From positions 868,001 through 932,000 of the forward strand of contig CAWJGC010000011.1 in assembly GCA_963842355.1 (NCBI GenBank): a stretch of DNA of 64,000 bases. Direction: 5' to 3'. Shown in pieces: positions 25,284 to 33,558 of the stretch. The notes beneath the pieces were generated by a model. That model ran no database searches. It saw only the letters and a program-made list of their open reading frames with translations, and was not told where the DNA came from. Numbering within the stretch: the stretch's first letter is position 1; every line of letters starts with the position of its first letter. Both the position numbers and the translations under genes were made by a program. Source of the DNA: JASHPR01 sp963842355 (lineage in GTDB: Bacteria > Actinomycetota > Actinomycetes > Streptosporangiales > Streptosporangiaceae).

Positions 25284-26690
25284 GTGACAGAGACCGCGCT
25301 GGTCAGTCCGCACAGTCCGGGGAGCCCGTGGGGCGCGGGGAGCCCGGGGCGGGCGGCCGAGGAGATCTGGTGGCAGGTGTACCCCCTGGGCTTCGTCGGC
25401 GCGCCGGCCGACGCGACGACGGTCGCGGGACCGGCCTGCCACCGCCTCCGGCGGCTGGAACGCTGGCTGGACTACGCCGCGGACCTCGGCTGCACCGGGC
25501 TGCTGCTCGGGCCGATCTTCGCCGCCCGGACCCACGGCTACGACACCACCGACCCTTTCCGCATCGACCCGCGCCTGGGCGACGAAGCCGACTTCACCAG
25601 GCTCGCCGTGGCCGCACGGCAGCGAGGGCTGCCTGTCGTTCTGGATGGCGTCTTTCATCACGTAGGACGCGACTTCGCCATGTTCGCGCAGGCCCTGGCC
25701 GACGGCCCGGACTCGGCGGCCGCCGGCTGGTTCCTGCCCCGGCGCGGCCCGGACGGCTCGGTCAGCTACGACACCTTCGAGGGCCATTACCAGCTTGTCG
25801 CGCTCAACCACGGCGAGCCCGCGGTGGCCGCGCACGTGATCGCGGTGATGAACCACTGGCTCGACCGCGGCGCCTCGGGCTGGCGGCTCGACGCGGCCTA
25901 CGCGGTCCCGCCGTCGTTCTGGCGGGAGGTCCTGCCCGCGGTCCGGGCGCGTCATCCCGCCGCGTGGTTCACCGCCGAGATGATCCACGGAGACTACGCG
26001 CGCTACGCCGCCGACAGCGGCATCGAGTCGGTCACCCAGTACGAGCTGTGGAAGGCGATCTGGAGTTCGCTGAACGACCGCAACTTCTTCGAGCTGGCCT
26101 GGGCCCTCGACCGGCACAACGGCTTCCTCGGCGCGCTGACGCCGCTCACCTTCGTGGGCAACCACGACGTGACCCGGATCGCCAGCCGGCTGGCCGACCA
26201 CCGGCACCTCGGTCACGCGCTCGCCGTGCTGTTCAGCGTGGGCGGCACCCCGGCCGTCTACTACGGCGACGAGCAGGGCCTGCGCGGCGTCAAGGAGGAC
26301 CGGCCCGGCGGCGACGACGCGATCCGGCCCGCCTACCCGGCCGGCCCGCATCGCCTGCCCGCATCCGGCTGGCCGGTCTACCGGCTGCACCAGCGGCTCA
26401 TCGCCCTGCGGCGGCGCCACCCCTGGCTGGCCGCGGCCCGCACCAAGGTGGCGCACCTCACCAACCGGGCCGTCGCGCTGGAGGCCACGGACGGCGGCAC
26501 CCGGGTGATCACGCTGCTCAACACCGACGACCGCCCGCGGGAGTTCCCGCTCGGCCTGTCCGGCCTGGCCACCACCGAGACGCTCGGGCCCGAGGCCCAG
26601 GGCCACGAGCCGAAAGCCCCGGGCCGCGAGGCCGCCACCGTTCCCGCTCACGCCTGGCGGATCATCGTGGCCCGCCCGCTCCCCCGCTGA
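25284..26690 (+). CDS. GH13 alpha-amylase family glycosidase
   Basis: 468 aa cytosolic (no signal peptide) GH13 enzyme acting on alpha-glucosidic links. The four family regions are visible: VVLDGVFHHVGRDF (region I), GWRLDAAYAV (nucleophile Asp), WFTAEMIHGDY (acid Glu) and FVGNHDVTRIAS (His-Asp pair). It has a short C-terminal beta domain (NTDDRPREFPLGLSG). The substrate (oligosaccharide, trehalose-type or other) cannot be decided. The GTG start is probably leaderless; expression may be tied to the TetR operator. Confidence 0.88.
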   Translation: MTETALVSPHSPGSPWGAGSPGRAAEEIWWQVYPLGFVGAPADATTVAGPACHRLRRLERWLDYAADLGCTGLLLGPIFAARTHGYDTTDPFRIDPRLGDEADFTRLAVAARQRGLPVVLDGVFHHVGRDFAMFAQALADGPDSAAAGWFLPRRGPDGSVSYDTFEGHYQLVALNHGEPAVAAHVIAVMNHWLDRGASGWRLDAAYAVPPSFWREVLPAVRARHPAAWFTAEMIHGDYARYAADSGIESVTQYELWKAIWSSLNDRNFFELAWALDRHNGFLGALTPLTFVGNHDVTRIASRLADHRHLGHALAVLFSVGGTPAVYYGDEQGLRGVKEDRPGGDDAIRPAYPAGPHRLPASGWPVYRLHQRLIALRRRHPWLAAARTKVAHLTNRAVALEATDGGTRVITLLNTDDRPREFPLGLSGLATTETLGPEAQGHEPKAPGREAATVPAHAWRIIVARPLPR

Positions 26691-26704
26691 CCGCAACCGC
26701 CCTG

Positions 26705-26834
26705 CGGGTCCACATGCGTAGTCGACCCGTGCGGGGAGGCTCGCTGTGACGGTGCGGGTGACCAGCCCGTCGCGTTCCAGGATGCGGAGTGTCTGGGTCG
26801 GTCCCATCAGCACCGGACACAGTACCTGCCGCAC
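26705..26834 (-). pseudogene. HxlR-type winged-helix regulator fragment
   Basis: The frame contains PTQTLRILERDGLVTRTVTASLPARVDYA, which follows the HxlR wing region (LR-LERDGLV-R-V----P-RVEY). The N-terminal recognition helix and the normal C-terminus are missing. It probably is a decayed regulator once paired with a neighbouring redox gene. Confidence 0.5.
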
Positions 26835-26856
26835 ACGACCAGTATCGGCCCCGCCC

Positions 26857-26907
26857 GTGATCGTGGTTGATTGCGTACGCCCGCGGTCACCGATCCACCA
26901 CGATCAT
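26857..26907. repeat. imperfect inverted repeat with GATC/GGTTGAT core
   Basis: GTGATCGTGGTTGATT (26857-26872) pairs with GATCCACCACGATCAT (26892-26907), 13 of 16 bases, 19-nt spacer. It resembles the inverted repeat at 62772-62832. The rest of 26835-26974 shows no gene. Confidence 0.5.
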
Positions 26908-26974
26908 GGGTTGCTCTGGCCGGCCAGGCAATTGGAGTGGTGGGTGGGGCTGATGTGACGGCAGAGCGCGGGCG

Positions 26975-27262
26975 TCAGGGGGCAGGAACGGCCCGCGCAG
27001 CCGCCCAGTCCGCCACGGTGGTCACCTCGGCCTGCCGCGGGAACACCTTCTGGGTGAGCACCCGGTGCACCTCGGGATCGGCGTTGAGGCAGGCGTCCTC
27101 GAGCACGACCAGCCGGTAGTCCAGGTCGGCGGCCTGCCGCAGCGTGGACAGGACGACGCCGCTGGTGGCGATGCCGGCCAGGACCAGCGTGCCCGCGCCG
27201 AGGCCGCGCAGCAGGACCTCCAGGTCACTGCCGGTGAACGCGGATACCCGGCGCCCTTCCCG
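26975..27262 (-). pseudogene. isochorismatase-family (cysteine hydrolase) C-terminal fragment
   Basis: The frame reads GRRVSAFTGSDLEVLLRGL, TLVLAGIATSGVVLSTLRQA, RLVVLEDACLNADPEVH and VFPRQAEVTTVADW, then TGA at 26977-26975. This is the second half of an isochorismatase-like hydrolase. The first half with the catalytic Asp is absent: the frame begins right at the stop of the aldo-keto reductase. A GTG overlapping that stop exists but is in another frame. Probably an inactive remnant. Confidence 0.65.
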
Positions 27263-27263
27263 G

Positions 27264-28118
27264 TCACGCGGCCCGGGTGATGGCCTCGACCTCGCCGAGG
27301 CTCAACTCGATGGCCGCCGCGGCGACGTTGGCCTCGACATGCCCGGGTGATCCGGTGCCGGGGATCGGCAGGATCTGCGGCGATCTCGCCAGCAGCCAGG
27401 CCAGCACGATCTGCCGCGGGCTGGCGCCGTGCCGGGTCGCCGCCTCGGTCACGGCCGGATTGCCGTCCGCCTGCTGGATCGGCGCCCAGGGCAGGAACGC
27501 GATCCGCTCGGCCTCGCAGGTGTCCACCATCGAATCCGACCTGCGGTCGGCCGCGTTGTACCTGTTCTGCACCGAGACGACCGGAGTGATCTGCTGCGCC
27601 GCCCGCAGTTGCGCCTGGGAGACGTTCGAGATCCCGATGTGCCGGATCTTGCCCTCGTCCTTGAGCTGCACGAGCGCGCCCAGCGACTCGGCCAGCGGCA
27701 CGCGGGGGTCGGGCCGGTGGAACTGGTACAGCGGGATCTGGTCCAGCCGCAGCCGCCGGAGGCTCCCCTCGCAGGCCTCGCGCAGGTGCTCGGGCCGGCC
27801 GTCGGCATCCCACCGGCCCCGGCCCGGCCGTACCAGGCCGCCCTTGGTGGCGATCACAAGATCGTCGGGATACGGGTACAGGGCCTCGGCGATCAGCCGC
27901 TCGCTGACGTGCGGGCCGTAGGAGTCGGCGGTGTCGATGAAGTTGACCCCGAGTTCCACCGCCCGCCGTAGCGTCGCCCTGGCCTGGTCCGCGTCCGGCG
28001 GTTCGCCCCAGATCCCGTCGCCGGTGACCCGCATCGCGCCGAAACCCATCCGGCGCACGGTCAGGTCGCCGCCGACCTCGATCGTGCCCGCGGCCGCCGC
28101 GCCGTCCGGACCAGTCAT
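27264..28118 (-). CDS. aldo/keto reductase
   Basis: 284 aa NADPH-dependent (beta/alpha)8 reductase. It has MGFGAMRVTGDGIWGEP, the catalytic GVNFIDTADSYGPHVSERLI (Asp, Tyr), DLVIATKGGLVRPG (Lys), LYQFHRPDP (His) and the C-terminal IPGTGSPGHVEANVAA. ATG 28118 has AGGAGG 6 nt upstream. Aldehyde or ketone substrate unknown. Divergent from the second aldo-keto reductase across a 178-bp gap with no clear operator. Confidence 0.9.
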   Translation of the reverse strand: MTGPDGAAAAGTIEVGGDLTVRRMGFGAMRVTGDGIWGEPPDADQARATLRRAVELGVNFIDTADSYGPHVSERLIAEALYPYPDDLVIATKGGLVRPGRGRWDADGRPEHLREACEGSLRRLRLDQIPLYQFHRPDPRVPLAESLGALVQLKDEGKIRHIGISNVSQAQLRAAQQITPVVSVQNRYNAADRRSDSMVDTCEAERIAFLPWAPIQQADGNPAVTEAATRHGASPRQIVLAWLLARSPQILPIPGTGSPGHVEANVAAAAIELSLGEVEAITRAA

Positions 28119-28296
28119 GCCAGGCCTCCTGTCGTCCGCCGGCTCCAAGTCTGGCAGCCCGTTCCGGCTGCGGGTGCCGGACCGACCTGGCTCGGGCAGG
28201 CGATCGGCCGACGGCTGGTCGGCGAGTGACCACCAGGTACCGTGACCGGTGCGAACAGCGCCCTAACACTGCCGGCAATATGACAAAATCGGGGTC

Positions 28297-29322
28297 ATGA
28301 CCTTTATCGCCGCGGCTGACCGCTACCAGCAAATCGGCTACCGCCGCTGCGGGCGCAGCGGCATCCAGCTTCCCGAGGTGTCGCTGGGGCTCTGGCACAA
28401 CTTCGGCGAAGACCGCCCGCTGGAGAACAGCCGGGCGATCCTGCGCCGGGCCTTCGACCTCGGCATCACCCACTTCGACCTGGCGAACAACTACGGCACG
28501 CCGTACGGGTCGGCGGAGAAGAACTTCGGCCGCGTCATGCGCGAGGACCTGCGGCCCTACCGCGACGAGCTGATCATCTCGACCAAGGCCGGCTACGACA
28601 TGTGGCCCGGTCCGTACGGCGAGTGGGGATCGCGCAAGTACCTGATCGCCAGCCTGGACCAGTCGCTCAAGCGGATGGGCCTGGACTACGTCGACATCTT
28701 CTACAGCCACCGGTTCGACCCGGACACGCCGCTCGAGGAGACGCTGGGCGCCCTCGACTTCGCGGTCCGGTCGGGCCGGGCCCTGTACGCGGGCATCTCC
28801 TCGTACTCGGCGGAACGCACCACCGAGGCCGCCGCGATCCTCAGGCAGCTCGGCACGCCGCCGCTGATCCACCAGCCGTCGTACTCGATGCTGAACCGGT
28901 GGATCGAGGGCGGCCTGCTCGACGTGCTCGAACGCGAGGGCATCGGCTGCATCGTGTTCGCGCCGCTGGCCCAGGGCGTGCTCACCGGCAAGTACCTGGA
29001 CGGCATCCCGGAGGGGTCGCGCGCCAGCCGCCATACCTCGCTGTCGGAGGACGAGCTGACCCCCGAGACGCTGGCGCACGTCCGCGCGCTCGGCGAGGTC
29101 GCCAAGGCCCGCGGCCAGACGCTGGCCCAGCTCGCGCTGTCCTGGGCGCTCCGGGACCCGCGGATCACCTCGGTGCTGATCGGCGCGAGCAGCGTGGCCC
29201 AGCTCGAGGAGAACGTGGCGGCCGCGGGCCGCAGCGACCTCACCGAGGACGAACTGGCCGCGATCGACCGCGACGCCGTCGAGTCAGGCCTCAATATCTG
29301 GGCGGAGAGCAGCGCGCACTGA
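28297..29322 (+). CDS. YghZ/GprA-like aldo/keto reductase
   Basis: 341 aa. The family pattern is strong: YRRCGRSGIQLPEVSLGLWHNFG, ITHFDLANNYGTPYGSAEKNFG, DELIISTKAGYDMWPGPYG, DIFYSHRFDPDTPLEETLGAL and the C-terminal SVLIGASSVAQLEENV. This group reduces small aldehydes (glyceraldehyde-3-phosphate, methylglyoxal) with NADPH. The stop abuts the stop of the convergent imine-reductase-like gene. Confidence 0.92.
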   Translation: MTFIAAADRYQQIGYRRCGRSGIQLPEVSLGLWHNFGEDRPLENSRAILRRAFDLGITHFDLANNYGTPYGSAEKNFGRVMREDLRPYRDELIISTKAGYDMWPGPYGEWGSRKYLIASLDQSLKRMGLDYVDIFYSHRFDPDTPLEETLGALDFAVRSGRALYAGISSYSAERTTEAAAILRQLGTPPLIHQPSYSMLNRWIEGGLLDVLEREGIGCIVFAPLAQGVLTGKYLDGIPEGSRASRHTSLSEDELTPETLAHVRALGEVAKARGQTLAQLALSWALRDPRITSVLIGASSVAQLEENVAAAGRSDLTEDELAAIDRDAVESGLNIWAESSAH

Positions 29323-30192
29323 TCACTGCGCCTGGATATCGCCCAGGACCGCGATGTCGTCGGCGCCGTGGCCGGCCGCGACCGCCCGCGCGAACCAGTC
29401 CCGGATCGCGGTCACCACGCCGGTGTCGAGCCCGGCGTCCCGGCTCGAGCCCAGCACCAGCAGGTCGATGCCGCCCAGGTGGGTGTCGAGCGACGACTGC
29501 GGCTCGCCGTAGCGGCGCTCCGCGATCCGCTCTCCGGTCTCGGTCACCGCGTTGGCGATGAACCGGGAGAAGAACGGGCCGGTGAGCCGGAGCAGGTCGC
29601 CGACGGCGACGCCTTCGGCGGTCGCGAGGCTGACGCACTGGAGGAAGCCGGCCATCGTCCCGTAGAAGAACGCGATCAGCGCGGCGTCGACCACCGAGGC
29701 CTGGCCGGCGTCGTCGCCCACGAAACGGGCGGTGCCGAGCGCCCGCAGCGCCGGCTCCAGGCCGGGGGCCCGGGCCGCGGGGCCGCAGTAGAAGATCTCC
29801 GCGTCGGAGGTGCCGATCTCCCGCGGGTAGGCCAGGATCGCGGCGTCCACGTAGCCGATCCCGAGGGGCTGCGCCCACGCCGCGTTGCGGCGGCCGTCGG
29901 CCGGGGTGCCCGTGGTCATCTGGACCAGCGTCCGCCCGCGCAGCAGGTCGGTGAGCGCGCGGTCGGACAGCAGATCCCCGGCCGCCGCCTGGTGGGACAC
30001 GCACATGATGACCAGGTCGCTGCCGCGCACGGCGTCGGCCAGGCTGCCGGCGACGGTCGCGCCCGCCGCCTGGAGCGGCAGGGCCCGGGAACGGGTCCGG
30101 TTCCAGACCGTGACCTGGTGCCCCGCCGCCAGCAGCGCGCGGGCCAGCGCCGACCCCATCACCCCGGTCCCGATCACCGTAACCCCGCTCAT
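29323..30192 (-). CDS. imine reductase-like / 3-hydroxyisobutyrate dehydrogenase-family NADPH oxidoreductase
   Basis: 289 aa. N-terminal Rossmann motif VIGTGVMGSALARALLAAGHQVTVWNRT, then VQMTTGTPADGR (substrate-side loop) and a helical C-terminal domain (QASVVDAALIAFFYGTMAGFLQ). Length and the domain-linking helix with Asp fit imine reductases better than hydroxyacid dehydrogenases, but the native substrate is unknown. ATG 30192 has a CGGGAGA ribosome site. It is the last gene of the minus-strand catabolic cluster, about 100 nt after the SDR, and may be separately transcribed. Confidence 0.82.
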   Translation of the reverse strand: MSGVTVIGTGVMGSALARALLAAGHQVTVWNRTRSRALPLQAAGATVAGSLADAVRGSDLVIMCVSHQAAAGDLLSDRALTDLLRGRTLVQMTTGTPADGRRNAAWAQPLGIGYVDAAILAYPREIGTSDAEIFYCGPAARAPGLEPALRALGTARFVGDDAGQASVVDAALIAFFYGTMAGFLQCVSLATAEGVAVGDLLRLTGPFFSRFIANAVTETGERIAERRYGEPQSSLDTHLGGIDLLVLGSSRDAGLDTGVVTAIRDWFARAVAAGHGADDIAVLGDIQAQ

Positions 30193-30295
30193 GCTGTTTC
30201 TCCCGCTCGCCTCCGGGGCGCCTCGAGGCACCGCCTTCCCTCGTCGCTCGTCCCTCGCTCCTCAGTCCAGGCGGCGCCGCGCCCCGTCGGCCCGC

Positions 30296-31084
30296 TCATA
30301 TCACGTCTCCGCTCAGCCGGCTCAGGGCGGTGACGCCGCCGTCGATCGGCAGCACCGACCCGGTCGTGTAGCCCGCGTCGGCGAGCAGGAACAGGATGGC
30401 CCGCGCGACCTCGTCCGGCCCGGCCACCCGCAGCAGCGGCACCCGGCGGACGGTGGCCTCGCGGGCCGCGACCGGGTCGGCTTCCATCGACAGTTCGTGG
30501 TCCATCATCGGGGTGTCGACCGGGCCGGGCGCCACGGCGTTGACCAGGACCGTCGGCGCCAGTTCGACCGCGAGGCCGCGGGTCAGCCCGACCAGGCCGG
30601 CCTTGGACGCGCAGTAGTCGACGTAGCCGGGCGCCGCGGTGAACGCCAGGTCGGAGGCCACGTTCACGATGTGTCCGCCGGCCCGCCCGCGCATCCGCAG
30701 CCCGGCCTCGCGGCCCACGTAGAACGCCCCGGACAGGTTGATGCCGAGGGTCTGGTCGAAGATCTCCGGGGTGAGCTGCTCCAGCGGCGTCGGCCCGATC
30801 ACTCCGGCGCAGTTCACCACGACGTCGACCGGGCCGATCGCCGCCTCGGTCGCGTCCAGCGCGTCGAGCACCTGGCGGTGGTCGGAAATGTCAGCGGGCA
30901 CGGCGACGGCGCCGGGCAGGCCGGCGGCCACGCGCCGCAACTCGCCGGCCCGGCGGGCCAGCAGCCCGACCCCGGCCCCCTCGGCGGCCAGCAGGCGGGC
31001 GGTGGACTCGCCGATGCCGGAACTCGCCCCGGTGACGAGCGCGCAGCAGCAGGCCAGCCGCCCGGCCGTTCCCGCCTCAGTCAT
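30296..31084 (-). CDS. short-chain dehydrogenase/reductase
   Basis: About 262 aa SDR: LVTGASSGIGESTARLLA (cofactor), VNCAGVIG, the Tyr/Lys site DYCASKAGLVGLTRGLA and NAVAPGPVDTPMMDH. It probably interconverts an alcohol and ketone in the catabolic pathway. ATG 31084 overlaps the end of the 78-aa gene (ATGACTGA), so coupling is likely; ATG 31090 is an alternative. Confidence 0.88.
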   Translation of the reverse strand: MTEAGTAGRLACCCALVTGASSGIGESTARLLAAEGAGVGLLARRAGELRRVAAGLPGAVAVPADISDHRQVLDALDATEAAIGPVDVVVNCAGVIGPTPLEQLTPEIFDQTLGINLSGAFYVGREAGLRMRGRAGGHIVNVASDLAFTAAPGYVDYCASKAGLVGLTRGLAVELAPTVLVNAVAPGPVDTPMMDHELSMEADPVAAREATVRRVPLLRVAGPDEVARAILFLLADAGYTTGSVLPIDGGVTALSRLSGDVI

Positions 31085-31313
31085 GGCCATGGCCGATCCA
31101 GCGGCGCGCCACGGCGAGCACGACGACCGTGGCCAGCACCGGCACCGCCGCGCTCGCGCCCGCGGCCCGGGCCAGCGAGACCAGGTCGCCCGGCGCGAAC
31201 TCGACCCGGGCCGGCCAGGCGCCGACCTGGCCTTCGAGGGTGAGATGCCCGGGCGTGACCTTCAGCCGCAACGGCTCGAACGGGAAATCCCCCACCGGGG
31301 AACTCACCTTCAT
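31077..31313 (-). CDS. small single-TM membrane protein in the FAD dehydrogenase operon
   Basis: 78 aa, not recognised. The first half is a beta-like hydrophilic segment (GDFPFEPLRLKVTPGHLTLEG); the C-terminal third is one membrane helix (SAAVPVLATVVVLAVARRW) with a basic edge and a GHGHD end. It overlaps the FAD oxidoreductase by 4 nt and the SDR by a few bases, so it is a true operon member. It could be the membrane anchor or small subunit of the two linked flavoproteins; it has no Cys, so it is not an Fe-S subunit. Confidence 0.7.
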   Translation of the reverse strand: MKVSSPVGDFPFEPLRLKVTPGHLTLEGQVGAWPARVEFAPGDLVSLARAAGASAAVPVLATVVVLAVARRWIGHGHD

Positions 31314-32119
31314 GTGCCCACCTCCAACGGAATCTGGCCGGCCAGCGCCTGGGCGGCCGACGCCACCTCGTCCCAGCGGCTGGTCTCGGCCGCCGGCTGG
31401 ACGTAGGTCACCCCGGGCGCGGGCTCGAAGATCGCGCCGTCCACGTTGCGCAGCGGCCGCGCCGACGCGGCCAGGATGACCGCGTCACAGTCGAGCACGA
31501 GCCGCTGACCGGCCCGCTCCAGCGTCACCGCGCTCACCCGCCCGCGGCCCGACACGGCCACCGGGGTCCAGCCGCTGATCATCGCATCACGCTGGAACGG
31601 AATGGCACCGGCCGGGTCCGGTGCGACCACGGTGATCTGGACGATGTGGCTGCGCTGGCCCGAGATCGCGTCGCGGGCGGCCCGGGCCCAGTCGCCGGCT
31701 CCGACGATCACGACCCGGCGGCCGAGCGTCACCCCGGCCTCGGCCAGGTGAATCGCCACCGGGGCGGGCAGGACCCCGGCCAGCCGCGGGCCCGCGACCG
31801 GCACCTCGGCCGCGGTCGCCGGGCGGCAGCCACCCGCGAACACCAGGTGGACGGCGTCCAGCCACTGGATCCCCTGCGGGCCGACGGTCAGCAGCCTGCC
31901 CGGGTCCCAGCGCACGGCGGTCGTGCCCAGCAGCCACCGCACCCCGGCCGCCCGGCAGCGGTCCGCCAGCGCGCGCACCGCGGGCAGGTCGAACGGCAGC
32001 ACGCCGCCGGGGACCGGCAGGCGGTCAAGCACCACGACGTCGGCGCGGGAGGCGAGTTCCCCGGCGGCGGCCAGGCCGGCGACGCCCGCGCCGACCACCG
32101 CTACTGTTTCACGGCTCAC
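31310..32119 (-). CDS. small FAD/NAD(P)-binding oxidoreductase (HcnB/GlpB-like subunit)
   Basis: 269 aa, shorter than usual pyridine nucleotide-disulphide enzymes. It has an N-terminal FAD motif VVGAGVAGLAAAGELASRADVVVLD, the second nucleotide motif RVVIVGAGDWARAARDAI and VILAASARPLRNVDG. It resembles the subunit that partners DAO-type subunits in HcnABC, opine oxidases and D-hydroxyproline dehydrogenases. It overlaps the larger FAD protein by 11 nt and the 78-aa gene by 4 nt. Confidence 0.82.
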   Translation of the reverse strand: MSRETVAVVGAGVAGLAAAGELASRADVVVLDRLPVPGGVLPFDLPAVRALADRCRAAGVRWLLGTTAVRWDPGRLLTVGPQGIQWLDAVHLVFAGGCRPATAAEVPVAGPRLAGVLPAPVAIHLAEAGVTLGRRVVIVGAGDWARAARDAISGQRSHIVQITVVAPDPAGAIPFQRDAMISGWTPVAVSGRGRVSAVTLERAGQRLVLDCDAVILAASARPLRNVDGAIFEPAPGVTYVQPAAETSRWDEVASAAQALAGQIPLEVGT

Positions 32120-33548
32120 GGCCGACCCCGAGGGTCGCGCCCGCCGGGCCGTGCCCGATCGCGTCCGGCGGGAGGCCGGTGTGCAGCGAGCACAGGAACG
32201 CCACCCCGACCATGCACACCGATCCCTGGCACCGGCCGCCGGTGGCCTGGGTGCGCTTGCGGATGCCCTCGATCGACCGGGGCGGCACGTGCCGGTCGAA
32301 GGCCGCGGCGATCTCGGCCGCGGTGACCTGCTCGCACACGCACACGACCTGGCGGTACCTGGGATCGGCGTCGGGCAGCGACCCGGGATCGCGGTCGTCG
32401 CGCAGCCGCCGGACCTTGGGCAGCCACCCGGTCCGGTCCGGCCGGTACGGGTGATCGAAGCCCGCCTCGCGCAGCAGCGCCAGCACCCGGTCGGCCGTGC
32501 CGGGTGACGCCGACACGCCGGTGGAGCGGTTGCCCACGTGGAACAGGTTCGGCCGGCGGGCGTCGGGACGCACCCGCACGGTTTCGTCGCAGGCGGCGCG
32601 GTTGGCCGCGTAGGTCTTGATCGCGTAGTCCAGGCTGACCTCGGGCACGAGCTGTTCGGTCAGCCGCAGGATGGCCTGCAGGCGGGCGGGGTCGGTGCCT
32701 TTGTCGTCGGGGTCGGTGATCTCCTGCGCGTCCGGGCCGAGCAGCGCCGACCCGTTGGTGGTGGGGACCACCTGGACGCCGCGGCTGTGCGGCATGGGCA
32801 CCGGCAGCACCATCTTGTTCAGCCGCGCGCCGAAGGCCCGGTCGAGCACCCAGTACTGGCCCTGGCGCGGCCAGATCCTGATCTCCTCGCCGCCGGCCAG
32901 GGCGCTGATCGTGCCGCCGGCCAGCCCGGCCGCGTTGATCACCCAGCGGGCCCGGACCGGTCCGCCCGGGGTGTGCACGGCGGTCAGCCGCCCGCCGGAG
33001 CTGTCGAAGCCGAGGGCCGGGCATGACAGCCGGATCGCGGCGCCGTTGGCCGCCGCGAGCTCGGCGTAGCCGCAGGTCAGCCGGACCGGGTCGATGAGGC
33101 CTTCGTCGGGCAGGTGCACCGCCCCGCGGCACTCGGGAGTGAGCATGGGCTCGAGTTCGCGCGCCTGCCGGCCGGTCAGCAGCTCGGCCCGCGTTCCGGC
33201 GGCTATCGCGTCGGCGCAGATCGGTTCGAGCTGCGGCACCTGCTCGTCGGTGATCGCGACGGTCAGCGCGCCGGGGCGGCTGAACGGGACGTCGAGGCGG
33301 TCGCAGATGTCCTCCCAGCGCGGCCAGGAGCTGGCGATCAGGTCGGCTTCCAGGGTCCCGGGCGGCGCGTAGAACGAGGTGGCGATGCCGGCGTTCCCCT
33401 TGCTGGCGCCCTCGGCCACGTCGTCGGCTGCTTCCAGCAGGCAGACCGACGCGGTGGTCATGGCCAGCCGCGACGCGACCGCGGTGCCGAGCACCCCGCC
33501 GCCGATCACGACGACGTCGAACGCCGGAGCGCCGGCCAGCGAGCTCAT
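32109..33548 (-). CDS. GlpA-like FAD dehydrogenase with C-terminal BFD [2Fe-2S] domain
   Basis: 479 aa. A DAO-fold FAD domain starts with VVVIGGGVLGTAVASRLAM and contains WVINAAGLAGGTISALAGG. After residue ~395 comes a BFD-like Fe-S domain with CVCEQVTAAEI and RCQGSVCMVGVAFL (four Cys). The architecture matches GlpA, the catalytic subunit of anaerobic glycerol-3-phosphate dehydrogenase, and related polyol or amino-acid dehydrogenases. Together with the 269-aa FAD protein it probably forms a heteromeric dehydrogenase feeding electrons to quinone. It starts within 11 nt of the aldolase stop. Confidence 0.85.
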   Translation of the reverse strand: MSSLAGAPAFDVVVIGGGVLGTAVASRLAMTTASVCLLEAADDVAEGASKGNAGIATSFYAPPGTLEADLIASSWPRWEDICDRLDVPFSRPGALTVAITDEQVPQLEPICADAIAAGTRAELLTGRQARELEPMLTPECRGAVHLPDEGLIDPVRLTCGYAELAAANGAAIRLSCPALGFDSSGGRLTAVHTPGGPVRARWVINAAGLAGGTISALAGGEEIRIWPRQGQYWVLDRAFGARLNKMVLPVPMPHSRGVQVVPTTNGSALLGPDAQEITDPDDKGTDPARLQAILRLTEQLVPEVSLDYAIKTYAANRAACDETVRVRPDARRPNLFHVGNRSTGVSASPGTADRVLALLREAGFDHPYRPDRTGWLPKVRRLRDDRDPGSLPDADPRYRQVVCVCEQVTAAEIAAAFDRHVPPRSIEGIRKRTQATGGRCQGSVCMVGVAFLCSLHTGLPPDAIGHGPAGATLGVGREP

Positions 33549-33558
33549 CCCGCCGGGC

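Noticed and set aside
24948..26834. 628-codon frame antisense to the GH13 gene
   Set aside because: Only its first ~40 codons resemble a protein (HxlR fragment); the rest is antisense shadow of GH13 and TetR.
27022..29079. Open frame of 685 codons antisense to the second aldo-keto reductase and across the first
   Set aside because: No family pattern; both reductases have full motifs in their own frames.
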